A stretch of DNA of 17,460 bases from SVQP01 sp045587385 (lineage in GTDB: Bacteria; Bacillota; Clostridia; Oscillospirales; CAG-272): contig JAZNCE010000077.1 in assembly GCA_045587385.1 (NCBI GenBank), forward strand, positions 1 through 17,460, written 5' to 3'. Numbering within the stretch: the stretch's first letter is position 1; each line of letters begins with the position of its first letter. A model generated the notes under the pieces. The model saw only the letters and a program-made list of their open reading frames with translations, did no database searches and was not told the origin of the DNA. This document shows, in pieces, positions 7,415 through 14,678 of this stretch. The position numbers and the translations under genes are program-made.

Positions 7415-8776
7415 ATGAAAACATCGAAAATATTTACTATACTTGCGCTGTTGCTTTTGCTTTGCATTCTGCTGTGCGCTTGTCAAGGAGAGCAAGGAGC
7501 TCAGGGCGAACAAGGAGTTCAAGGAATACAGGGAGAAGCCGGAGCAGACGGAAGAACCCCGGAGTTCAGAGAAAACAACGGTTGGCTTGAATGGAAATAC
7601 GCGGATGAGGACGATACTGCGTGGAAGCAGGTCTATCAGATTGATAATGATGCGACTACAAGATTTGATTTTGTATTGAATGCGGATTGTGAGTCTTATT
7701 CGCTCGTTGGTATCAGTAATATGACAAGTACAACAATTGAGATCCCCGCTGAATACAACGGAAAACCGGTCACAAAAATTTCGTCGGTATCACCGATGAA
7801 TTATTCCGGTGTGAAGGAAGTGATTATTCCATCCTCTGTGAAGGAAATTGGATATCAGGCATTTCTCAATTGTGTATCTCTTGAAAAGGTTGTGATTCCT
7901 GAGTCAGTGACTGTCATTGGTGAAGAAGCCTTTTATATGTGCTTTTCGTTGCAGGAGATTGAACTCAACGTAGAGAAAATCGAAGCAAGGACATTTTATG
8001 ATTGTGACAAACTCGAAAAAGTTGTTTTAGGTAACAAAACTAAAATTATTGGTGATCAAGCTTTTGCCAACTGCGGCTCGTTGAAAAGCATAGTGTTCAA
8101 TGAAGGATTAAAAGAAATTGGAAGCGCAGCGTTTATGGGCTCTTCATCTCTTGTCGGGGAGGTAACCATTCCAAGCTCAGTGACCAAAATTGATAGCTGC
8201 GCATTTAATAATACTTCCATAAACAAATTGAATTTTGAGAATCCAAGTCAATGGGTTTGCTATACTGATGTGCCCGGATCAACTCCCGCAGCGAAGTTGA
8301 ACTTAAATGATGCTTCGACAAATGCCAGCCTTGCTCAAGGTCCGTGGGGATCTATGTACACATGGCAAAAGGGGATTGCTGTCGGCGTGAGCGGAGGGAT
8401 CGAACCTTTTGTAAGAGTGACGAATTTAGGCTTGTCACGGTATCAATTTGAAGGCTTTGATATTGATCTTATTAAGGAGATTGAGACGGAGCTTGAAGAT
8501 ATGTGTTGCGTTTTCATTTATATTGATAACTTCGACGAGTCTTTTGCCGGTATAGATAACGGGAAATATGATATCGTGATCTCTGCAATGGAGTACACTT
8601 CTGCAAGAGCAGAGAACTACTCCGCATCCACAGTGTACTATACAGACGGCACATCGAAATACGTCATTTATGGCGACAAGGATGACACAGCCCTGATGGC
8701 GCAAATCAATGAAGCATTGGCAAAGATAATGAGCGGAGATAGGTACGCTGCGTTGAAAACAAAATACGGTCTGTAA
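7415..8776 (+). CDS. Lipoprotein with collagen-like triplets, BspA-type LRR_5 repeats and a partial family 3 solute-binding domain
   Basis: The 453-aa product starts behind ATAAGGAGTGACAT. Residues 1-22 are a lipoprotein signal with lipobox L20-C-A-C23, so it should be anchored outside the membrane. Eight Gly-X-Y triplets (25-48) follow, then a linker and BspA-type leucine-rich repeats (about 107-275) with units such as VIIPSSVKEIGYQAFLNCVSLEKVVIPESV. From about 320 there is family 3 solute-binding sequence: GVSGGIEPFVRV, GFDIDLIKEI (347-356), IDNGKYDIVISAMEYTSARAENY (380-402), and the family's C-terminal helix INEALAKIMS...LKTKYGL (431-453). Only about 20 residues replace the usual lobe II between residues 410 and 430, so ligand binding is doubtful. 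It may be a surface adhesin or sensor. Its link to the nuclease gene upstream is unclear. Confidence 0.8.
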   Translation: MKTSKIFTILALLLLLCILLCACQGEQGAQGEQGVQGIQGEAGADGRTPEFRENNGWLEWKYADEDDTAWKQVYQIDNDATTRFDFVLNADCESYSLVGISNMTSTTIEIPAEYNGKPVTKISSVSPMNYSGVKEVIIPSSVKEIGYQAFLNCVSLEKVVIPESVTVIGEEAFYMCFSLQEIELNVEKIEARTFYDCDKLEKVVLGNKTKIIGDQAFANCGSLKSIVFNEGLKEIGSAAFMGSSSLVGEVTIPSSVTKIDSCAFNNTSINKLNFENPSQWVCYTDVPGSTPAAKLNLNDASTNASLAQGPWGSMYTWQKGIAVGVSGGIEPFVRVTNLGLSRYQFEGFDIDLIKEIETELEDMCCVFIYIDNFDESFAGIDNGKYDIVISAMEYTSARAENYSASTVYYTDGTSKYVIYGDKDDTALMAQINEALAKIMSGDRYAALKTKYGL

Positions 8777-8781
8777 TCGCC

Positions 8782-8819
8782 TTGTACAAACATTTGTACA
8801 CTAATTTTGATATAATATC
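8782..8819 (+). promoter_or_regulatory. Promoter/operator region of the WYL regulator
   Basis: TTGTACA occurs twice (8782-8788 and 8794-8800) with five bases between; since TGTACA is its own complement, this is also an inverted repeat. The -10 box TATAAT (8811-8816) lies inside the 11-base palindrome GATATAATATC (8809-8819). There is no good -35 box at 16-18 bp, so the promoter may need an activator bound at the TTGTACA repeats. No clear terminator precedes it, so read-through from the lipoprotein gene is possible. Confidence 0.55.
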
Positions 8820-8849
8820 ATCAAAGAAAGCATATCGAAAGGAGTATGT

Positions 8850-9815
8850 ATGTTAACCGAGAAAGCAATAGCCATTTGTCTACTTGAGGTATTAAATGAA
8901 TATTCGGATGAAAAGCATATTCTTTCGATGGGCGAGATCACTTCAAAGATTGAACAGCTTTACGGACTGAAACCGGACCGTCGAACGATCTACTCAGCCC
9001 TTGAAACACTCGTAGAGCTGGGGTATGATATTTCTTTTTACAAGGAAAACGGGAAAGGGTATTATATTCGTGATCGACACTTGGAGGTGTCGGAAGCGCA
9101 CCTGCTATCAGATGCTGTTTGTGCGTTTCCGTTTATTTCCGAGCGGCAGACTTCACAACTTCTTAAGAAGATTCAATCCTTGGTAAGCGTACATGACCGG
9201 CGTAATATCAAAAACCTTACTGTAATAAGAGCGGATCAAAAGACAATCAACAAGCAGGTCTTCTACAACATCGAAATGCTTGATGAAGCCATAGAGAAGA
9301 AAATGAAGGTGACCTTCGATTATTATGATTATGGTGTAGACAAGCAGTTGCACAAGCGTCGTGAAAAGAAATACAAGGTAAATCCTTACGGGCTGGTTTA
9401 TAGCAACGAACACTATTATCTTGTCTGTATTATGTCCCGTCAAGAGAACGTGTCCATGTATCGACTTGATAGGATGCAGAATATTGAAATAACGGATATT
9501 CCGCTTGATACTCGCGATGATGGATTTGAGCCTCACACTGTTGCAAAGGATGCGGTGTATGCACATACAGGAAAAACCGAACGAATCGAAATGCTTGTTG
9601 ACAAAAAAATTATTAACGATGTGATAGATAAATTTGGGTCGGGTGTGCTAATAAGTGAGGATGAGGATAGGTTGCGTGTTACCATCAATGCATCTGTAAA
9701 AGGGATGCGCTATTGGGCACTGCAGTTTCTTGAATCGGTTGAGATTGTTGAGCCTATCTCGTTAAGAAATGAAATTTTGGAGTTATTGAAAAATAATAGA
9801 TACGTAATTCAATGA
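8850..9815 (+). CDS. WYL-domain transcriptional regulator
   Basis: The 321-aa protein starts behind CGAAAGGAGTATGT. It has an N-terminal winged HTH (about 1-75) with DRRTIYSALETLVELGYDI (43-61), the recognition-helix pattern of DeoR-like WYL proteins, and a WYL domain (about 138-215) with KVNPYGLVYSNEHYYLVC (176-193) and MYRLDRM (203-209), whose arginines bind ligands in known members. The C-terminal WCX-like extension covers about 240-318, including GMRYWALQF. WYL regulators typically sense nucleic acid or nucleotide ligands and often control defence loci. Here it stands first, 30 bases before two large unknown genes, and most likely controls them from its own promoter. The family assignment is secure; the ligand is unknown. 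Confidence 0.92.
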   Translation: MLTEKAIAICLLEVLNEYSDEKHILSMGEITSKIEQLYGLKPDRRTIYSALETLVELGYDISFYKENGKGYYIRDRHLEVSEAHLLSDAVCAFPFISERQTSQLLKKIQSLVSVHDRRNIKNLTVIRADQKTINKQVFYNIEMLDEAIEKKMKVTFDYYDYGVDKQLHKRREKKYKVNPYGLVYSNEHYYLVCIMSRQENVSMYRLDRMQNIEITDIPLDTRDDGFEPHTVAKDAVYAHTGKTERIEMLVDKKIINDVIDKFGSGVLISEDEDRLRVTINASVKGMRYWALQFLESVEIVEPISLRNEILELLKNNRYVIQ

Positions 9816-9845
9816 TTTGCGTATCGATAGTATGAGGTGCAAATA

Positions 9846-11087
9846 ATGAGTCGAGAATTGGACAACCTGAGAAAACAGAAAGATGCTTCCATACAAAAGC
9901 TTCGTGATGCTTCGGAAGGTCTTGCCGTTGTTGAGGACCATACTGAAACCGTGTTGCAAGAACAGGTAAGAGTAAACGAAATCGCTAAAGCACCGATGGT
10001 TGTTATCGACGACATAGATAGTAAGTTTAAGAAAGCAACAAAACTAACCTCCTTAGATATTTCCTTTCTTTTTGTGGCTACAGCTATGCAGGTGTTGAGG
10101 CAATACTTAGTAACAAGTTTTCCAAGCGAAAGAGCGTCACATGATAAATCAGCAACGGATGCGAAAAGACAGGAAAAGAAATTAGTAGATGATATGAAAG
10201 AAAGTGGCGATGTTTCTGCGGATGATTTGAAAAAATATAAGAACAATCGAAGTCATCGATATTATGAACCGTCGTTAGCTGAGATATTAGCCAATCCTGT
10301 TCCGTTTGACACCAGTAATGGCGCTAAAGATTCTGAATTGTTAAAGGGATTTGGTAAACTGGGACATCGCGGAGCAACTCCTGGACATGATCCAATTTTG
10401 GGATTTATATTCGGAACTGCAAATATAGCAACGAGTACGATAACCAACTGGCGTATGGAGTCGTATCACGTTACTTCCGGAGAAATTGGAAGCAGTGGAA
10501 AATTTGCCGATTTAATAAAGGAGCACGCGCAGACACCGCTTGTGTTGTCACATACTTGCGATAAACTCTTTCATGGTGGGATAGAGGGAAAACAAATAAT
10601 TGGTGTTTCGCTTGCTAAAGAGTATTTGCATTTGAAGTCGGATGTGGACTCTAAGCATAGCTTGCCATTACCTGCTATTTCGATGTTATCTCCTAAAGCA
10701 GCAGGCGAATTGGCTCATATAGGTCTGGATATGGCAAATATAAAGCAAATCGGAAAACAAGCATTGTATGCCACACTGATCAATGTGATGGTTTCTATGA
10801 TCCACGGTATGCTATATGACGAAAGCAAAGAGCTTTCTCACCGTTTATATCAGGTGCGTACACGAAAAATATTAAGCTATTCAAATCTGTTAGCTTCAAC
10901 AAGCAATGTTATTGTTACTGCTTGTACAAGGGATCTGAACAAATTGGATATTGGAGGTTTAGCAGTAACACTGTTCCGCTTTATTAGAGATACAAAATTT
11001 ATTAATGACGTTAAGGAAGAATTTTTAAGAGAAGAATTTTATGACCGCATTGTCGGCTCTGAATACGATTTTTTACAAGGAGTGTAA
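9846..11087 (+). CDS. Uncharacterised 413-aa protein with HRGATPGHDP motif (WYL-linked)
   Basis: ATG 9846 follows TGAGGTG; a GTG at 9837 inside that site is unlikely to be used. An N-terminal charged helix (1-45) precedes a conserved-looking body. Marked segments are LDISFLFVATAMQVLRQYL (70-88), HRYYEPSLAEILANPVPFD (137-155), GHRGATPGHDPILGFIFGTANI (173-194), LAKEYLHLKSD (256-266), LPLPAISM (273-280), ALYATLINVMVSMIHGM (306-322), VRTRKILSYSNLLASTSNVI (337-356) and LDIGGLAVTLFRFI (367-380). I recall the 'GHRG-TPGHDP-LG-IFGTANI' and 'VRTRKIL-YSNLIAS-SNV' pattern from an unnamed family in Clostridia and Bacteroidota. Hydrophobic stretches near 185-200 and 306-322 are short for classical membrane helices. 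There is no nuclease, ATPase or protease signature. The next gene starts three bases after its stop, so the two act as a unit. Confidence 0.68.
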   Translation: MSRELDNLRKQKDASIQKLRDASEGLAVVEDHTETVLQEQVRVNEIAKAPMVVIDDIDSKFKKATKLTSLDISFLFVATAMQVLRQYLVTSFPSERASHDKSATDAKRQEKKLVDDMKESGDVSADDLKKYKNNRSHRYYEPSLAEILANPVPFDTSNGAKDSELLKGFGKLGHRGATPGHDPILGFIFGTANIATSTITNWRMESYHVTSGEIGSSGKFADLIKEHAQTPLVLSHTCDKLFHGGIEGKQIIGVSLAKEYLHLKSDVDSKHSLPLPAISMLSPKAAGELAHIGLDMANIKQIGKQALYATLINVMVSMIHGMLYDESKELSHRLYQVRTRKILSYSNLLASTSNVIVTACTRDLNKLDIGGLAVTLFRFIRDTKFINDVKEEFLREEFYDRIVGSEYDFLQGV

Positions 11088-11090
11088 ATT

Positions 11091-12854
11091 ATGGCAGGAA
11101 GAAGATATAAAAGAGGAATGGCAGATGCTTCTCGTGCATACCAAGCCTTTGGACAGAAACAAGAAGATGCGCTGCGTCATATTTTGAACGAGGTTCAGGG
11201 TGGCAGAAAAGATATTTCTGATGCTCTCGGTGAGTTGGATGCAAACTTTGATAATCTATATGATAGATTGGATGCTTCTGAGAAAGAAAAACTCTATTCT
11301 GTCAGTATGCCATTTGACCTAAAAACTTTGGATGAATACGAAAAGATGTTTTTGATAGGTGCACTGTTTGCGCTTGCAGAAGATTGCCGTCCAACCGAAA
11401 ATCAGCAGAAATACATATTGACTTTGAAAAAATATTTGGAGATTCCGGAACCTCCTAAAGATCCTGTTGATCCGTTGAACATTGAAAATATCGATAGTGT
11501 TGAGGCTCAAAAGGCAATCTATCAAGTGGTTTTGGAATATCTGTCATTGCAAGATGAAGAGTGTTTTGATGTTACGGATCTTCAGACCGATTTTCTTGAT
11601 TCATTTAATTTGAGTCCCAAAATCAGAAGAGCAATCACTTCCCGTGTTAATTTCCTTTATGATGTAACCGGCACAGCGGGTTTGGTGGAAAAGTATGGAT
11701 TTGTAAATCAAGAGGAAATTAGATCAAAGGAATCTGAAGAATTGGATCGTATTCGCCAAGCTGAAAGAGAAAAAGAGTTAAATAAAAACATAGTAACAAA
11801 TTGCATTGAGCTTTTGGATAAAAAGTTTTCTAAGTGCGTGGAAACTGATACTTTTATTCTGTTTTTAAAAGTTCGTAATCAAAAGTCACAGTATAAAATA
11901 ATTAACAAGCAGAACGGAACAATCGATGACATTGATATAAGTTTTGATATTGCAAATCGCTATAGTATTGGACGTGAATGTTGGTATACACAAGGAGACT
12001 GTATTTTTACAGTTGATATGGATCGTAACATATGCAAAATTGATTTAGTGAATCATAAGCATTCAAAACTGTCAATAAGAATTAAATATACCGATGATTT
12101 TCTTGCGGTATTCTCAAATAATATTATCATTAAAGAGAGAGATCAATCGAACCACTGTCATTTGGCAGTCTATAATATGGTTACTGATGAAAGAAAAATT
12201 ATAAAGAAAGATTGTAACCCAGACAGAGTAATTCCATTCAATGATGGAATTATTATTCAAGAGAATAACATTATAGAATACTATAATTTAATAAACGAAA
12301 TGGGTGTAGTCATATTTAAGAAAGAAGATTGGTCCAGTAAATTTGGCTATGTAGCAGCATATAATGACAGTATTTATATTTTTGTCACCAGTGATATTGA
12401 ATATGGTTTTGCAAAGTATACTCTTCATAAAGCAAAGGATTCGAACGACGGTTTTACCTCTGAAATAATCGATGATGGATTAGTATATACTTCCGACCAA
12501 GGTATTCAATCTTGTAAAAAAGGCTGCTTTTTCTTTAGCGAAGCTACGGAAAGCGAATATAAATTTACACCTTCGTTTAATTTAGTGTATTTCTCTTTTG
12601 AACAGGAAAAAACTGTTCAAATTGCAGATCGGTGCGGAACACTTGAAAAAGATAAAAAAGGATTATTAAAAAAAGAAAGACGTTTTTATTGCTGTTATTC
12701 TGTTAAGCCGTTTGGAACACATTTGGTTTGGGAAAATGCAAGATTTAGTTCACTCAATCCTACATATCTTTACGTTGATGTTAACGTTCCTATGGAGATA
12801 ACCTCTATCGATGGAAATGTTTTTCAAACACCTCAAGAGCGACATAAATGCTGA
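11091..12854 (+). CDS. Uncharacterised 587-aa protein: helical TerB-like N-terminus, beta-rich C-terminus
   Basis: It starts three bases after the previous stop; the AAGGAGTG site lies in the end of that gene. Residues 1-60 are charged helix. Residues 80-120 (EYEKMFLIGALFALAEDCRPTENQQKYILTLKKYL region) and 134-200 (DSVEAQKAIYQVVLEYL, SPKIRRAITSRVNFLYDVTGTAGLVEKYG) form helices that loosely resemble TerB-like domains. Residues 205-236 look like a coiled coil (EEIRSKESEELDRIRQAEREKELNK). From about 245 to the end there are repeated short beta strands with polar turns, as in a beta-propeller or a stacked-sheet domain, with no catalytic motif recognised. A propeller would suit binding or sensing. 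The DNA is strikingly AT-rich compared with the flanks. Existence is certain; both domain names are inferences. Confidence 0.7.
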   Translation: MAGRRYKRGMADASRAYQAFGQKQEDALRHILNEVQGGRKDISDALGELDANFDNLYDRLDASEKEKLYSVSMPFDLKTLDEYEKMFLIGALFALAEDCRPTENQQKYILTLKKYLEIPEPPKDPVDPLNIENIDSVEAQKAIYQVVLEYLSLQDEECFDVTDLQTDFLDSFNLSPKIRRAITSRVNFLYDVTGTAGLVEKYGFVNQEEIRSKESEELDRIRQAEREKELNKNIVTNCIELLDKKFSKCVETDTFILFLKVRNQKSQYKIINKQNGTIDDIDISFDIANRYSIGRECWYTQGDCIFTVDMDRNICKIDLVNHKHSKLSIRIKYTDDFLAVFSNNIIIKERDQSNHCHLAVYNMVTDERKIIKKDCNPDRVIPFNDGIIIQENNIIEYYNLINEMGVVIFKKEDWSSKFGYVAAYNDSIYIFVTSDIEYGFAKYTLHKAKDSNDGFTSEIIDDGLVYTSDQGIQSCKKGCFFFSEATESEYKFTPSFNLVYFSFEQEKTVQIADRCGTLEKDKKGLLKKERRFYCCYSVKPFGTHLVWENARFSSLNPTYLYVDVNVPMEITSIDGNVFQTPQERHKC

Positions 12855-12911
12855 TCGCGATATCGTGCGTTTTTTAGGATTTAAATTGAGTGAAAGTAAA
12901 GGAGAGATGTT

Positions 12912-13226
12912 ATGGGAAATTTAAAAACATATCAGTTGTTTGTTTTGCATGATAGCTTGGCATTTGAAGATAATTTGCAAGAAAAATTTTGTAAAATGCT
13001 GTTGGATATAGGCGATCACGAATATCTGGTTACAGTTAACCCAACTCCAAATGTTGAGTCGAAATTCTCCGCGACTGTGATTATAATAAAAGAATCCTTG
13101 GAAGAAGCGCAGCCATTGTGTGACAAAATTTATGGCATACTAAAACAAAACGGATATAATGTTTATCGTCAAGAAACCATATTGTTATGGGGAAATGATG
13201 TGCCTCGTTATTTTTCAGAAATTTAA
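12912..13226 (+). CDS. Unknown 104-aa protein at the end of the WYL-linked cassette
   Basis: It starts behind AAAGGAGAGATGTT, 57 bases after the 587-aa gene. It is a small alpha/beta protein with alternating strands and helices (YQLFVLHDSL, KFCKMLLDIG, YLVTVNPTP, SATVIIIKESLEEAQPLCDKIYGILKQNGYNVYRQE). The pattern beta-alpha-beta-beta-alpha-beta would suit a ferredoxin-like fold. No family is recognised. The AT-rich composition matches the two genes before it, so it was probably gained together with them. A small immunity-like or regulatory partner is possible but unsupported. Confidence 0.6.
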   Translation: MGNLKTYQLFVLHDSLAFEDNLQEKFCKMLLDIGDHEYLVTVNPTPNVESKFSATVIIIKESLEEAQPLCDKIYGILKQNGYNVYRQETILLWGNDVPRYFSEI

Positions 13227-13237
13227 AATATTACATA

Positions 13238-13275
13238 GGGTATGCAAATTTTTGCACACCCTTTTGTGATATAAT
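13238..13275 (+). promoter_or_regulatory. Palindrome overlapping a -10 promoter element (also terminator-like)
   Basis: Arms GGGTATGCAAA (13238-13248) and TTTGCACACCC (13251-13261) are complementary at 10 of 11 positions around TT. TTTT follows at 13262-13265, so on RNA it could end transcription of the gene at 12912. Immediately after it, TGA plus TATAAT (13267-13275) forms an extended -10 box, with no good -35 box. The palindrome occupies the -15 to -45 zone, so it could be an operator for the small ORF downstream. Confidence 0.55.
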
Positions 13276-13307
13276 GCAGGTAGAAAATCAGAAAGGGGGT
13301 AAAAGCA

Positions 13308-13397
13308 ATGATGCGAAGAAAAAAATACGTAAATTTTTGCAGCAAAGACTTTCTTGAGTTGTTAGTAGAAATCTCCAACCAAAAGAAGAAACAGTAA
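13308..13397 (+). CDS. Small ORF, 29 aa, basic (putative)
   Basis: ATG 13308 (or ATG 13311) stands behind AAAGGGGGTAAAAGCA, a strong ribosome site, and 33 bases after a TATAAT box. The product begins MMRRKKYVNFCSKDFLELL and ends EISNQKKKQ, with basic termini around a short amphipathic helix. It is too short to assign. The promoter, ribosome site and ORF together suggest either a translated small protein or a leader peptide for the downstream sequence. It has not been shown to be expressed. Confidence 0.4.
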   Translation: MMRRKKYVNFCSKDFLELLVEISNQKKKQ

Positions 13398-13497
13398 GCT
13401 TTTAGGGTATTTCGCCTTTCTTCTGCCTTTTGTCCGCCAATTTCGGTATAGGCATTGACGAGCACCACCATATGAAATAAGATATTCTATACCTATA
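13398..13497 (+). other. Non-coding stretch between the small ORF and terminator
   Basis: No convincing gene is seen on either strand. GGTATAG (13445-13451) and CTATACC (13487-13493) are perfect complements 35 bases apart and could close a structured RNA just before the terminator at 13498. It may be the end of a small ORF mRNA or the body of a small RNA. An 82-codon minus-strand ORF (13223-13471) crosses it but runs through the palindrome and small ORF and has no good ribosome site. Confidence 0.35.
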
Positions 13498-13529
13498 ACG
13501 CAGTGGTTGAAATATACCGCTGCGTTTTT
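13498..13529 (+). terminator. Intrinsic terminator
   Basis: Arms ACGCAGTGGT (13498-13507) and ACCGCTGCGT (13516-13525) pair over 10 positions with one wobble around TGAAATAT, followed by TTTT (13526-13529; the last arm base is also T). A short second inverted repeat, CGTTT and AAACG, lies directly after it (13530-13542). It separates the small ORF unit from the promoter at 13590. Confidence 0.8.
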
Positions 13530-13589
13530 CGTTTTCGAAACGAATATTTCAGTAAACGAAATTTTTTCTTTCTATATAGCTCAAGTATC

Positions 13590-13618
13590 TTGATGTATTC
13601 ATAAAGATATGGTATAAT
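13590..13618 (+). promoter_or_regulatory. Sigma-A promoter of the XRE-NYN unit
   Basis: The -35 box TTGATG (13590-13595), 17 bases, and the -10 box TATAAT (13613-13618) with TG at 13610-13611 as an extended -10. It lies about 50 bases upstream of the ATG at 13669 and presumably drives that gene and the NYN gene, and possibly more. Confidence 0.78.
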
Positions 13619-13668
13619 TATATTAGTTACAGTGATTCAACTGTTAGTTTGTTTTTGAGAGGTGCGTT

Positions 13669-13884
13669 ATGACTATCAGCTATAAGAAGCTCTGGAAGCT
13701 TTTGATCGACAAAGAAATGAACAAGCAGGATCTACGAAAAATGGCTCACGTCAGCTCTGCTACAATCGCAAGGATGACTCGGGGAGAGAGTGTTACCACG
13801 GAGACGTTACGGAAAATATGCGAGGCTCTCGGCTGTGATACCGTGGACATTATGGAGATCGTTGAAGCAAAATCGGAAGATTGA
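13669..13884 (+). CDS. XRE-family helix-turn-helix regulator (HTH_26, YozG-like)
   Basis: The 71-aa protein starts behind TTGAGAGGTGCGTT. It matches the compact Cro/C1-type family with sequence ISYKKLWKLLIDKEMNKQDLRKMAHVSSATIARMTRGESVTTETLRKICEALGCDTVDIMEI; the recognition helix is about residues 29-37 (SATIARMTR). These single-domain regulators are very common in Bacillota chromosomes and mobile elements. The NYN-domain gene starts six bases after its stop, with GATGAGGT as ribosome site, so they are co-transcribed and coupled. It may repress its own promoter at 13590; no clear operator repeat is visible there. Confidence 0.9.
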   Translation: MTISYKKLWKLLIDKEMNKQDLRKMAHVSSATIARMTRGESVTTETLRKICEALGCDTVDIMEIVEAKSED

Positions 13885-13890
13885 TGAGGT

Positions 13891-14646
13891 ATGACATTGT
13901 TTAATAAAAAGAAACAGAAGGCGATTGCCTTTATTGATTACGAATATTGGTATTATTCCTGTAAGACTCGGTTTAACACTGTCCCAGATCCCGCTGAGTG
14001 GCTGATTGAGATGCAGAATGAGTATGACGTTACCGAGGTTATGGTATTCGGTGATTTTTCCAATCAGTCTCTTTCTGACGAGCTTGTGAAGGTGAGAAGC
14101 ATCACCAACTCCATTATTGAAACAGGGAATACATATCACAAGAACAAAAAGGATATGACCGATTTCATTATGCTCGATTATGTCTATCAGGCAGTCGATG
14201 AAAACAAGAAGGCAAAGACCTACATTCTCTTTACAGGAGACGGTCATTTTCAATCGGTCGTTAAGTATCTCGCTCAAAAGAAGAAAAAGAACGTTGTTAT
14301 CTGTGGCATCGCGGATTCGATGAGCCGTCAGCTTCATGCGGTGGCAAGCAAGGTAATACTGTATCCTTCGGAAAAAGTGATGTTCAAAAAATATGCGGGT
14401 ATGATTGCAAGAAATATGCAGTACGTAGAAAAGAAGCCGAATATCATACCTACCTTCTGGGGAACGGTAGATGCAGTCGTTAGGAAGAATCACGTTCAGC
14501 AAGAGCCCATAACCGAAGCTCTCAAGCAAATGCTCGATAAAGGCTATATTGTAAGGCAAGAGCGCGTGCTTGATGATGGTAAGACGGTAATGATACTTGC
14601 AACGAACTGGGAAGCGCTAACCAAGGCAGGTCTTTGGTCCGCATAA
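13891..14646 (+). CDS. NYN-domain protein, putative RNase (PIN-like)
   Basis: The 251-aa protein starts with a charged leader, then AIAFIDYEYWYYS (11-23, D16), VMVFGDFSN (50-58, D55), KKDMTDFIMLDYVY (86-99, D88 and D91) and TYILFTGDGHF (110-120, D117) with HFQSVVKYL after it. These acidic residues in the order D..D..D.D..D are the metal-binding set of NYN domains, PIN-like RNases that include LabA and DUF88 proteins. Residues about 186-245 (FWGTVDAVVRKNHVQQEPITEALKQMLDKGYIVRQE) look like a winged-helix or LOTUS-like tail, possibly RNA binding. It is coupled to an XRE regulator. Its RNA target is unknown; roles in RNA turnover or defence are both plausible. Confidence 0.82.
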   Translation: MTLFNKKKQKAIAFIDYEYWYYSCKTRFNTVPDPAEWLIEMQNEYDVTEVMVFGDFSNQSLSDELVKVRSITNSIIETGNTYHKNKKDMTDFIMLDYVYQAVDENKKAKTYILFTGDGHFQSVVKYLAQKKKKNVVICGIADSMSRQLHAVASKVILYPSEKVMFKKYAGMIARNMQYVEKKPNIIPTFWGTVDAVVRKNHVQQEPITEALKQMLDKGYIVRQERVLDDGKTVMILATNWEALTKAGLWSA

Positions 14647-14678
14647 ATTCATTGTGAGGTAAACAAATAGGGAAGTAG

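Noticed and set aside
7484..7560. Collagen-like DNA repeat as a possible tandem repeat or CRISPR-like array
   Set aside because: The periodicity is that of in-frame Gly-X-Y codons in the lipoprotein, with no spacers.
12856..12875. Possible terminator: short GC-rich inverted repeat followed by six T after the 587-aa gene
   Set aside because: The arms CGC and GCG are too short for a stable stem; read-through into the 104-aa gene is more likely.
13223..13471. 82-codon minus-strand ORF
   Set aside because: It crosses a palindrome, a -10 box and the small + strand ORF, and has no good ribosome site; no known family fits.
13807..14559. 250-codon minus-strand ORF opposite the NYN gene
   Set aside because: It is antisense to a well-supported NYN protein with intact metal-binding motifs, and its product has no recognisable domain.
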